From positions 99,903,789 to 99,967,788 of the forward strand of contig CM075732.1 in NCBI GenBank assembly GCA_037974335.1: a stretch of DNA of 64,000 nt, written 5' to 3'. Made by a program: the position numbers and the translations under genes. A model generated the notes under the pieces. The model worked only from the letters and a program-made list of their open reading frames with translations, made no database searches and was not told where the DNA came from. Shown in pieces: positions 22,401 to 34,000 of this stretch (positions are counted from its first letter, which is position 1; every line of letters begins with the position of its first letter). This DNA comes from Prionace glauca (taxonomy: Eukaryota > Chordata > Chondrichthyes > Carcharhiniformes > Carcharhinidae).

Positions 22401-22924
22401 ACCGAAACCAATCCCTTTCCATCCATAAACTCCGTTCTGTCCCATTTCCTGGGCTTGAGGACTTTCTGTTCTGTAGCTTGGGGCTAGCTTTCTGTCGCTG
22501 TGCATTGTCCCACATTTTCTAGCAGTTTCTGAGAGAGTTGCTTACTCCTGGGTTACTTTCTTTCAACTGAACGAACTGCTCGGACTGTCTGTGTGTGGCC
22601 CCTGGTTACTGAGCAATTGCCTCTTTATTTAACCCTGTATTAGCTTTAACATTGTAAAACCATCATTACAATGCAGACATCTAATCCGTGCTACAGACTC
22701 GCAAGCAACTTTGAAAAATGAAACTAAAATTGAAGATTTAACCCTTTTAGCACAAATACAGTATCACAGAATGAAGGTTAATTGAAACGAGAACTTATTT
22801 CAAATCCCCACAAATACAAATATAAATGATTTAAAACCTGCTCCATTTCCTCATTGATGGGATTGGCATCGATACAGTTAAGGGAAAGTTAGTCAGCAAA
22901 TAAGGAAGAGTGGTGGGATTTTTT

Positions 22925-23755
22925 AAATTCATTCCCGGGAGATGGGCATCATTGGCTGGTCAGCATTTATTGTCCATCCCTAGTTGCCCTGGAGAAGGTG
23001 GTGGTGAGCTGCCTTCTTGAATCGCTGCAGTCCATGTTCTGTGGGTTGACTCTCAATGCCGTTAGGGAGGGAATTCCAGGATTTTGACCCAGTGACAGTG
23101 AAGGAACAGCGATATATTTCCAAGTCAGGATGGTGAGTGACTCGGAGGGGAACTTGCAGGTGGTGCTGTTCCCCTGTATCTGCTGCCCTTGTCCTTCCAG
23201 ATGGAAGTGGTCGTGGGTTTGGAAGGTGCTGTTGAAGGATTTTTGGTGAATTGCTGTTGGGTGTTTTGTAGATAGTTCACACGGCTGCTCCTGAGTGTCG
23301 CTGGTGGAGGGAGTGAATGTTTGTAGATGTGATGCCAATCAAGCGGGGCCGGTTTTCTCCTGGATGGTGTTGAGTTTCTTATGTGTTGTTGGAGCTGCAC
23401 CAATCCAGGCAAGTGGGGAGTATTCCACTACATTGCTCACTTGTGACATGTAATTAGTGAATAGGCTTTCGGGAGTCAGAAATTGTGTTACTATTTGTAA
23501 AATTCCCTCTCTCTGACCTGCTCTGGTGATCACAGTATTGATAAGGCCAGTCCAGTTCAGTGCTTGCTGAATGGTAACCTCCATGATGTTGAGAGTTGGA
23601 GATTCAGTGATGGTGATGCCATTGAATGCCAAGGGGAGATGGTTAGATGCTCTCTGGTTGGAGATGGTCTTTGCCTGGCACCTGTGTGGTGTGAATGTTA
23701 CTTACCAGTTGTCAGCCCAAGACTGAATGTTGTCCGGTTTTGCTACATATGGGCA
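22925..23755 (-). mobile_element. Second LINE family, C-terminal part
   Basis: Minus strand: KPDNIQSWADNW, ITITESPTLNIMEVTIQQAL, TRAGQREGILQIVTQFLTPE, VVEYSPLAWIGAAPTTHKKL, then a 3' part ([20 protein letters not shown]) and the end 'ctagggatggacaataaatgctgacc'. It is frame-broken. It gives the 3' end of this family most clearly. Confidence 0.75.
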
Positions 23756-24029
23756 CAGATTGTGTCGGCTTTGATGGGCTGAATGGCCTGTATCTGTGTG
23801 TATATTCTGCACAGCTCTATGAAATCTGAGGTACACTGCTCACCTGGATTTTCTAAGATAGTCGAGTATAAAACTACTGAGAGAAATAAACTCAAGCTAA
23901 AAATTAGAGTGATAATTAGGGAGTTTGAAATCTGAAGTTTACTGTAATAAACACCATCTGGAATTTCTTCCAGCCCCACACAAACCTCCTCGATCCTATT
24001 GACCATCCGACCACACTTCTGGAGTCAGT

Positions 24030-24515
24030 AATCACCATGAGAATGGCTGCAGGGATGAGGAACTTCAGTTCTGAAGATAGATTGGAGAAATTGGGACTCT
24101 TCTCCTTGGGGAAGAGAACATTGAGAGGAGATTGAATCGAGATGTTCAAAATCAGGAGGAATCTGGACGGAGTGGATTGGGAGAAACTGTTCCCACTGCT
24201 GGAAGGATGGAGAAGCAGAGGACACAGATTTAAAGTAATTATCACAGGAAACAATGGTGACACCAGGAGAAACCTTTTGACCCAGTGACTGGGTAAGAGC
24301 TGGAATGCACTGCCTGAGAGAGTGCGGTGGATGAAGGGTTAATCAATGATTTCAAAGGGGAATTGGATCCTTATCTGAAAGACAAATGTTGACAGGGCTA
24401 CGGGGAAAAGGCAGGGGAGTGACATTTGGTGAATTGCTCCTTCAGAGGGTCAGCACAGACACCGGGCTGAATGGCCTCATTCTGTACTGTAGCCATTCTC
24501 TGGTTCTGTGAACCT
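24030..24515 (+). mobile_element. Old CR1 LINE C-terminal part
   Basis: Eroded copy: 'gaagatagattggagaaattgggactcttctcc', 'agaagcagaggacacagatttaaa', 'tggaatgcactgcctgagag', ending in the 'gctgaatggcctcattctgtactgt' tail. More diverged than the other CR1 copies here. Confidence 0.75.
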
Positions 24516-24816
24516 CGGGCCATGGGATCAGGGAGAATAAATGGATCACAGAGGAGTGTTTATGGAGAGAGTCGGAACTGAGGAATGGGGAAATGGGGCG
24601 AAGGGAGGTAGATTGGTGAGGAGCTATAGAGTCGCGTGGGGAAATGGGGAAAGATGCTGGGTAGAATTGGGGAAGTGGGGAGAATGTGAGGATAAGGAGT
24701 TGATCAATGAAATGAGGACACTGTTTTAAACATGTTCCTGATGGTCCCGATGTCCCTGCTCTCAGAACGGTATCATCTGAAACATTATCTTCTGTAGTTC
24801 AGGAATCACGAGTTTG

Positions 24817-24822
24817 TTTATT
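24817..24822 (-). terminator. Gene B polyadenylation signal AATAAA
   Basis: AATAAA on the minus strand, about 140 bases past the predicted stop at 24,964. It gives a short 3' UTR. Confidence 0.5.
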
Positions 24823-24963
24823 GCCTGTTCAAACAAAATTAAAAATACATCAGTTTCCAAAATTAATCCTGCAGGAAATATGAGAATAAAGGATCATTTC
24901 CCATCCTCTGATGAGGTTCCCCAGGTTGTAATTCCGTTATTAATGACTAGAAACTCCAAGAAT

Positions 24964-25034
24964 CTATCTCCAGCCTGAGCTGAGTGAGTTGATCCCAGAT
25001 GGAATGGGAGTCGGGGCTGCAGTTGGTCTTAACA
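24964..25034 (-). CDS. Gene B terminal coding exon
   Basis: The acceptor TACTTCCTACCCTCTCAG is strong. Phase 1 entry joins the split Val codon after the ITAM (IYSDLK-V) and continues [20 protein letters not shown] to TAG at 24,966-24,964. It is a Pro/Ser-rich C-terminal tail of about 23 residues. Support comes from the splice site, phase match with 25,716 and the downstream AATAAA. RNA evidence would be decisive. Confidence 0.55.
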
Positions 25035-28000
25035 CTGAGAGGGTAGGAAGTAAAATTGTTCAGTATTCCCACTCCACATATTGGGAACCATGGTGTGAAA
25101 TGTGTGTGTGCGTGTTACTGAGTGCATGTGTGTCAGTACATGTGTGTTGAGGATGTTTGTGTGTCTATGTACATTTGTGAGTGTGTGTCTATTTGTATGT
25201 ATCCAGGTCCAGGTGTATATATGTACTTGTATTTATGAAATATCACAAACAGCATTCAGTGTGTTAGCCCACGAGGTTAATAATGGTCCATTGCCACCCT
25301 GGACTCACAGCTCTCGTCAATTCTATGCAGTGTTGTGGTTCAAGGTTCATTCTGAGTGAAAGTTTCCCTCAGTTTCACCATTGATACAAAACGGGACATT
25401 CCAATGATGTGACGGTTACGTGGATTATCCATGGTAAATTGCCCCTTAGTGTCCAAGGATGTGCCGGTCAGCTGGATAATCCATTGTAAAATGCTGCTTA
25501 GTGTTCAAAGATGTAAAGGTTAGATGTGTATGATTGGCCATGGGAAATGCACAGGGTTACAGGAACAGGGCTGATAGAAGGGCATGGGTGAGATGTTCTT
25601 TCAGAGAGTCATGCTGACTCGATGGGCTGAATGGCCTCTTTCTGCACTGTAGGGATTCTAAGGTTCTAAATCAGCTGCTTTTCTTGAACTTTGGTGAAAT
25701 GGAATAGAAACATACCTTTAAGGTCACTGTATATCGACTCACGTCTTTGCTGTAATGCCTAACAGAAAATAGAGACATGTTAGAGATTGTGATCTAGTAA
25801 CATGTGTACAATGAGAAGCTTATTTGGAATATTTTTACATTCTAATAACATTCCCTTCAAGGTGACAGTAATTTCTTTGACTCTATTTGGATGGACAGCT
25901 TCCCGAATTCCTACGTGTTGGCTCAGTGGAACCAAGCTTGAATTTGAGGCTGAACATAGAACATAGAACATAGAACACTACAGCACAAACAGGCCCTTCG
26001 GCCCACAAGTTGCGCCGATCATATTAGCACCTACCAATCTATAGACCTATCTGTAACCCCCAATCCCATAAAATCCCATATACTCATCCAGAAGTCTTTT
26101 AAAAGACCCCAGCGAGTTCGCCTCCACCACCACTGACGGCAGCCGATTCCATTCACTCACCACCCTCTGAGTGAAAAACTTACCCCTAACATCACTTCTG
26201 TACTTTCCTCCGCGCACCTTAAATCTGTGTCCTCTTGTAGCGACCATTTCAACCCGGGGAAATAGCCTCTGAGAATCCACCCTATCTATTCCTCTCAACA
26301 TTTTATAAACCTCTATCAGGTCGCCTCTTAACCTTCGTCTCTCCTGGGAAAAGAGACCCAGCTTCCTCAACCTATCTTCATAAGGCATGCCTCCCAGTCC
26401 AGGCAACATTCCTGTAAATCTCCTCTGTACCCTCTCAATAGCTTCTACGTCTTTCCTATAGTGAGGCGACCAGAACTGCGCACAGTATTCCAAATGAGGC
26501 CTGACAAGGGTTTTATAAAGTTGCAGCATTACCTCCTGACTCCTAAACTCAATCCCTCAATTAATGAAGGCCAGTACACCATACGCCTTCCTGACCACAT
26601 CCTCCACCTGCGAGGTTGATTTAAGAATCCTGAGGACCTGGACCCCGAGATCCTTCTGCTCATCAACACTACTAAGACTCCTGCCCTTGATAGTGTACTC
26701 GTTCATCCCGTTGGTTCTGCCAAAATGGACGACTACGCATTTATCCGCATTTATCAATCAATTTCTTGATTGTGGCTTCAAACCCCAGTCTCGAGATTGG
26801 ATTGGAGAACCTAGGCTGCCTTTTCTGTGCAGTACCGAGGGAGTGCTGCAGTGTCAGAAGGGCAGTCTTTTGGAAGAGGTGTTAGACCGAGGCCCTCTGT
26901 CAGGTGGATGTGCTGAATCTCACAGCACGAATTTGAAGCAATGCCCTCACTCAAAGGGTTGTGAATCTTTGGAACTCGCTCCCCCAGAGGGTGTGGGTGC
27001 TCCATCGATGAGAGAATTGAAGGCTGGGATGGACAGATTTTGGGTCTCTCTGGGAATTAAGTGGTTTGAGGAATGGCTGGGACAGTGGATGTGAGGGGGA
27101 GGATTGGCCTTGGTTGTGTTGACTTGTGGAGCAGGCTGGAGGGGGCGCAGTGAATCCTCACCCCATATTTATGATTTAATATTCTAAAAGCAGCAGAGCT
27201 CTCCCTGTGTTCCAATTGTTTCCTTTCTATCCTAAACAGCAATGACTGCACATCCAAAGCTCTTCACTCGGCCACAGCTTTGTGAGGTTGGCAGTGATCA
27301 TGGAGACAGGGGATTGGGAATGAGAGCAGAGTCTGTGCTGCTCCAGGGGGAGATAATGAGGTTTGTCCCTGTGGTTTGGGGAGGAGGGGGTGATGGTGCG
27401 AGGCTGGGATTGGACAGGAATGAGATTGGAAAGTGGAGATAGTAATTCACCAGCACACTCAGCCAATGACATGAGAATCCAATAGGAAATCCAACATGAT
27501 TGGATATTTGTTCAGTCACCCAGCCCATTCCCATTGCTTGTGATTGGTGGATAGACTTGTCAATACAATACTTGGGGCCAATGAGATCGCAGAAAGCGGA
27601 AAACTTTGAGCATGTGGTGAATGTTGATCCTCAGACATATCCCAGTGCATTGTGGGGAGAGATATTTACCATGTACGTTGAGTCCAAGTCTGCTGGAGAA
27701 TCTTCCAATTTCTGTAACAAGATGTAAACTGTAAAGATTAGATCAAGGAGTTATTGTAAAAATGGGAAAGTAATAAATCCTAATGGCAAAGGGTCAGGAA
27801 TTATAATCTGGACATTTATATTTCCATGAATCTGCTGATTTCTAAAACACTTTAATTGAGCAAGTGGTAAAGTCCATGTGGTGACTGTCCCTTTAAAGGG
27901 AACACAGCAGCAGAGGGTCACCTGCCTTGAGGGACTGATTGAGACAGAGAGTGGGTCATCACCCCACGGGCTGGAGTCCTACCTTACACAGAGACAGTCT

Positions 28001-31000
28001 GACGATGTGTAGGGACTGGGACAGCCGGGGGATTGCCGGTCTCTGCACAGTGTTAAACAACAAGATGAAATCACTGACAACAAATTGGAAAAAAGTTGTA
28101 AAATTGACAGAATGAAGTGAAGAAGAAGGAGAATTTAATGAGGCAATAGAGAATAAACTGAGTTCCATAAAAGGCAACTTGGAAATAAGAACAGGTTCAG
28201 TGAAGAATTGAATCAGGAGAATGAGAGCTTGAAGAAGGAAGCTTGACAATGAGAGATTAACAGAAGAGGTAAAAACATTGAAATTGATGCAGAATCAGCA
28301 ATTCAGACAGAGAAAGAAACTGAGATGACTCCCAGAACAAGATTGCTGAAACTGTCCCGCAAACGGAAAAGCAGCAAGCCTGTATGGAACAGTTCCATGC
28401 AAGGTTATATTTGGAGCTGTACATAGTTAAAGCCGACCAATAAAAGTGTTTGTGTTTGGACACACAAGCCTCAAGATCTCATCAATGAACCGTCAGGAAA
28501 CGTTTTTGAACCTGGAAGCACCAAGTACCCGATTGGCCGGGGGGGGGGGGGGGGGGGGGCGGGGGGGCGAGGCTGGGGGCTGGGGGGGGCGGGGGGGGGG
28601 GGCTTCGCCGAATTCAGCCCCTCCTCGGGGCAGCAGAGAGAGGGAGCCCGGCCTCTGGAACCGGCTGGATGTGATCAGGATGGACAACAAGAGCCACCTG
28701 CAACTGTCCCACTGTCACCGGCAGCAACAACAACAGCCCCCACCCCCCATCCACACCCACCCCCACCCCCACTCTCCAAGCTGCAGCCCACTATCCCGAA
28801 ACTGAAGACCAGAAACTGCGTTAGCAAGAGGGTCCTTTAATGAAAAGAAACCCAACCCTTAAAAGGAATTGTGAGCCCAAATATCCCCTTCCAGGCTTCC
28901 GAGACTAATAATAAATACGTGGACATTGAGATTATACTGAGTCTGGGAATACACGTTTTATAGTGACTGATACACTCTTTGTCTCAATTTGTTTACAATC
29001 TAACGTTGCTGGTTGAATATCTATAGCCCAGGAATCTACCTCAGTTATATAAATATATAGTTTATGGAATTCAGAGAAAGCCACAATCTTTTTTTGTTGT
29101 TTTTTTCGAATCCACTGCGTACGTTTCGATTTTTGGAAAATTTAAGGTAAACTTTAACAGTGATATTATATATTGTAGAGGATGTATTTTGATTTTTTCC
29201 TGAATGTTAATGTTTGCTATTTTTATTTTTTATTTAAAAAGTGAGATGTAAAGCAGATCTGAAGATGACTAATGAGTAACTGCGTTTAAACAACATTCCG
29301 GGGAGCCAATAAATTGTCAGTTTTTGCAGCAGCTATTGTGTGTTTTTGCTTTTCGATGAATTAGTGTGAAAGAGGCGAATTAATGAAGCACTCAGACCCG
29401 GAGCGCCTTCTTGTGGGCAACAGTTGAGCTGTGGAGTGTTCTTGTGCGTTACAGGAACACACTTTCAATCCCAGTTAACCAGAATGGCAATAAACCCTTG
29501 TTTTGTGTGTGGTTGATATTTTGGTGATCACACTTCTTAAACATAGCTGTTTAAAGATGTGGTATTCAGGTGGGATGCAAAAGATCCCACGACCTTGTCT
29601 TGGAAGAATAAGGAGTGCTGTCGCTGGTGTCCTGACCCTCAATAACCATCACGCAAAAACACAGATTATTTGGTTCTCACATTACTACATGCAAATTGCC
29701 GGCCTCATTTCCTACAACAGTTTGACTACAAATCAAAAATACTTCATCGCCGTTTTGGAGGTTGTAGGGCTGCTATATAAATGAAAATCTGCCTAACTCT
29801 CCGTCTCCCAAAACTAGAGCTTTTCCAACCATCAGCCCTTGCTCCAACTTCCAAAAACAAAAAGTAAGCGCCACATCCATCCAATGTCTGTTCTCCACAA
29901 ATCGATCATCACAAACCTCGAAATTTCACTTGGGGAAGTGGATGGCAGTAATTTAAACCATGCATCCATAGCCAGTGAGATCTCTTAAATCATGATCACA
30001 GCAGCGACTCAAATTTGACGGGGCGAGATCAGGAGGAGAGACACAAACGTGTCGGCGCTTTTACTCGGATAGCAAGTTCCACTGGAAATAAATCAGTTTC
30101 TGGAAATACTGTAAGTAGACGTTGGCTCGGCTACAAACAAAGATCAAATTAAAGTCTGGCCAGCTATGTTTATGATGTGGGTGTGCCGGCGTTGGACTGG
30201 CGTAAACACAGTAAAAAGTCTGACAACACCAGGTTTTAGTCCAACCGATTTATTTGATAATATTCTCACAAGCTTTCGAGGGGACTGCCTCTTCGTCAGG
30301 TGAATGGAGAGTTCTGGCCTCAGACAGAGCATATAAAGCACAGACAGTTTAGTGATTGCTGATTAGAATGCGAATCCTTACACCTAACCTGCTGTTCAAG
30401 ACCTGAAGTGGCTGATAATGTGAATGGAAGGAGCACTGATCACAGTTTAAAGAGATGTGTATTGTCTCCAGACAGTACAGTAAGTGAGGTATTGCAAACC
30501 CAGGCAAGTCACGGGGGTTACAGATAGTGCGACATGAACCCAAGATCCCTGTTGAGACCGTCCTCATGTGTGCGGAACTTGGCTATCAGTCTCTGCTCAG
30601 CGACTCTACGCTGTCGTGTGTCGTGAAGGCCGCCTTGGAGAATGCTTACCCGAAGGTCAGAGGCTGAATGCCCGTGACCGCTGAAGTGTTCGCCAACAGG
30701 AAGGGAACAGTCTTGCCTGGTGACTGTCGATGTTCATTCACGACAACGGATGAATGAACATTCAGCCTCTGACCTTCGGGTAAGCATTCTCCAAGGCGGC
30801 CTTCATGACACACGACAGCGCAGAGTCGCTGAACAGAGACTGATAGCCAAGTTCCGCACACATGAGGACGGTCTCAACAGGGATCTTGGGTTCATGTCGC
30901 ACTATCTGTAACCCCCGTGACTTGCCTGGGTTTGCAAAACCTCACTCACTGTACTGTCTGGAGACAATACACATCTCTTTAAACTGTGATCAGTGCTCCT

Positions 31001-34000
31001 TCCACTCACATTATCAGCCACTTTAAGACTTGAACAGCAGGTTAGGTGTAAGGATTCACATTCTAATCAGCAATCTCTAAACTGTCTGTGCTCTATATGC
31101 TCTGTCTGAGGCCAGAACTCTCCATTCACCTGACGAAGAGGCAGTCCCCTCGAAAGCTTGTGAGAATATTATCAAATAAATCGGTTGGACTAAAACCTGG
31201 TGTTGTCAGACTTTGTACCAACAGTAAAAAGTGTCAGGAATGAATCGTGTGCGTTAACTCCTGGATGGGACTTGAACGTGGAACTTAATGACTCAGGGCA
31301 AGAACGCTCACCACGGAACTCAATGTGGGCATTGCGACCACAACCAACTCCAATTTACATCAATGAGTTGAATTCAGGAACGCAAAACTGGTCAAATTCG
31401 CCGAGATCATAAAACTAGGAAACGCAACGGGTTTGGAAGAGGCAGTTCAGATCAGATAAATTGGATAAAATCTGTTAGGGGGCATTTTGAGCAGCTGGAA
31501 TATAAAGGACTGTGCAGAGGGAGGAACAGACAACGCTTACTCTGACAGGGACTGAAATAACTACGGCTGAAGTTCAGAGATTCTTCCTTTTCACGTGTGC
31601 AACAAGCAATAAAGCCAATAGATCATTGAATTCGATTTTAAAGTGGTCAATAAGTTAATAACTGCTCAATAGAATATAGAGAGAAAATCTTGGAAACATT
31701 CAAGAAACCAAGAGATGCAACAAAGGAGGATCTGGGGATGTTTTTGATGCATAAATTGAGATGAATGGTTTTCCTGATCCTATCTTTTGAAAAATTGAGA
31801 TTTTTGAACCAATTTTTGAATTTTTCAAAGAAGTCACATATTCAACAACAACTAACTTTAAGGATTCTAAAAAAAATCCAGCTGTCCCTCTGAGCTTCCA
31901 GTGTCCTGCCATTCATTAATGCTGGCCTAACCAGTGACACCCACATCCCGTGAAAGCAATCTCATCTCTCTTTCACACATCTCCAATTCTCACTTTGATA
32001 CAACGGGAGGGAGAGCCTTCCCTATACTGAGGGTGCATTGTGGGTCGGAATGGAGTTCCTCGAGAGAAGCAGAGGTCAGGCAGGAGCCTGGAGAAGGAGA
32101 GAGTACAGGTGAATCTGACCAACCTATTCCCAATAGTTCCTCATGAGTGAGGAGGGTGTCTCTGCATGATGGGGTGTGTGTGTGAAGGGGAGTGTGAGGG
32201 TGTGTGTGTGAGGGGGTCTGTATGTGGTGGAATGGGAACATTCCTCCCCAGGTTGAAGTTAACTTTCGGAGTTAATGATAACTCGAGTTTCCTGCAGTTT
32301 CTTCGGAAATTGGTTCACACAAACCAAAGGATTTGGAAAAGGTGCCGCCACATTCTTCAAAAAGAATTGAAAAGTGCTTCTGCTGACAGACAGGTGGTGT
32401 GGGGAACTCAGTGCAGGTTGTTCTCACTCTCCTGTCTGGAACACTGCAATGATTTGTCATTCTTACAGTAATATGGATGGTGCTCCTGTGGAATACAATG
32501 TGCTGCCTATTTTGGAAGCAGTTTGCAAAGCTGAAGTATGAAAAATACAGTAAAACACAACAGCTGGAGGACATTTCCTTACCAAGGCAGAAGAAGCTGC
32601 TCCTCGTTTGCTGCGCTGGGTTTGATCTAAAAGGAAACACAACGATGTTACTTCCCAATAGATCCACGGAAAGATGGAGCTTTTTAAACTTGGAATGAGA
32701 GCGATTGAAAAATGCCCGTGTCACCTTGGGCAGTTTTCTCAGAGTGAAGCTAATGGGGGAGATGGGGATTATTCTCCATCAGCTGTACTGTCTTCAAAAA
32801 CTCATCATCCAAATCAGAATCTCACACAACAGGAGGAGGCCATTCGCCCCCATTCAGCCTGTACTAGCTCATTAACAGAGCCATTGTGCTTCATCCCACA
32901 TTCCTGCTTTTTATCCACAATCCTGGAAATTCCTCATCCTCCAGCACTTGTCCATCTCTCTTTTCCCATTATTTCTGGAATCAGCTTCCACCACATTCCC
33001 AGCTCGAGTATTCCACATCCCGACAACTCTCATTTCTCCCCATCCGTCCTCTAGATCTTTACCCAGTGATTTGAAATCGATGATCGCTGGTTACTGATCC
33101 GTTCACCAGAGGGAATAGATTTTCTCTCTATCAAAACCTCACCATCTTTAAACTCTTTACTGGGTCAGATCTGAACCTTCTCTATCCCGAGCAATCCCTC
33201 TGTGAACGGACAAAGTGCTCCATCTACAAAGGCATGATCACTACATGCTGGTGACACAAAGGAGGCTGTTCCTTTCTGGAAGTTTCTATCTCTTTGGAGC
33301 CACTGGTTGCAGCATTGCCAGACTGAGGGGGTGTTTCACAGTGCAGCGACAAGGCTGGGGGCAGTCTCCTGCCATCTTCATTCTGTAGGATGTAGATTTA
33401 CAACCTTAGAGGCGTTGAACCAATATTTCTCTTCGGTGTTCACACAAGGGGACATGAATGTAGCTGAGGAGGACACTGGGTTGCAGGGGTGTAAAATAGA
33501 TAGTATTGCAGTTGATACGGGGGATGTGCTGGATATTTTAGAGGGTTTGAAAATAGATAAGTCCCCTGGTCCGGATGGGATTTACCCTAGGATTCTTTGG
33601 GAGGCAAGAGAGGTGATTGCGATGCCTCTGACTCTGATCTTCAGGTCGTCGTTGGTCTCTGGTATAGTAACGGAAGATTGGAGGACAGCAAATGTTGTCC
33701 CATTGTTTAAGAAGGGGAGAAGGGACTTCCCTGGGAATTATAGACCAGTGAGTCTTACTTCTGTGGTGGGTAAGGTTTTGGAAAGGATTATTAGAGATAG
33801 GATTTATAGTTATTTGGAGACTAATGAGTTGATTAGAGACAGTCAGCATGGTTTTGTAGCAGGTAGGTCATGCCTTACTAACCTTATCGAGTTCTTTGAG
33901 AAAGTGACCAAAGAGGTGGATAGGGGTAAGGCAGTTGATGTGGTGCATATGGATTTTAGCAAGGCGTTTGATAAGGTTCACCATGGTAAGCTTCTGCAGA

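Noticed and set aside
23933-23959. Minus-strand DGVYYSKLQ, ITIM-like
   Set aside because: No matching splice sites; followed at once by a hydrophobic stretch, wrong order for a cytoplasmic tail.
32040-32150. Minus-strand exon candidate after CTCTCTCCTTCTCCAG
   Set aside because: Open in the right phase but ends in a stop without any signalling motif and would precede the ITAM exons.
32272-32724. 150-codon minus-strand frame and 73-codon plus-strand frame
   Set aside because: No domain, low-complexity Ser/Cys content, overlapping frames on both strands.
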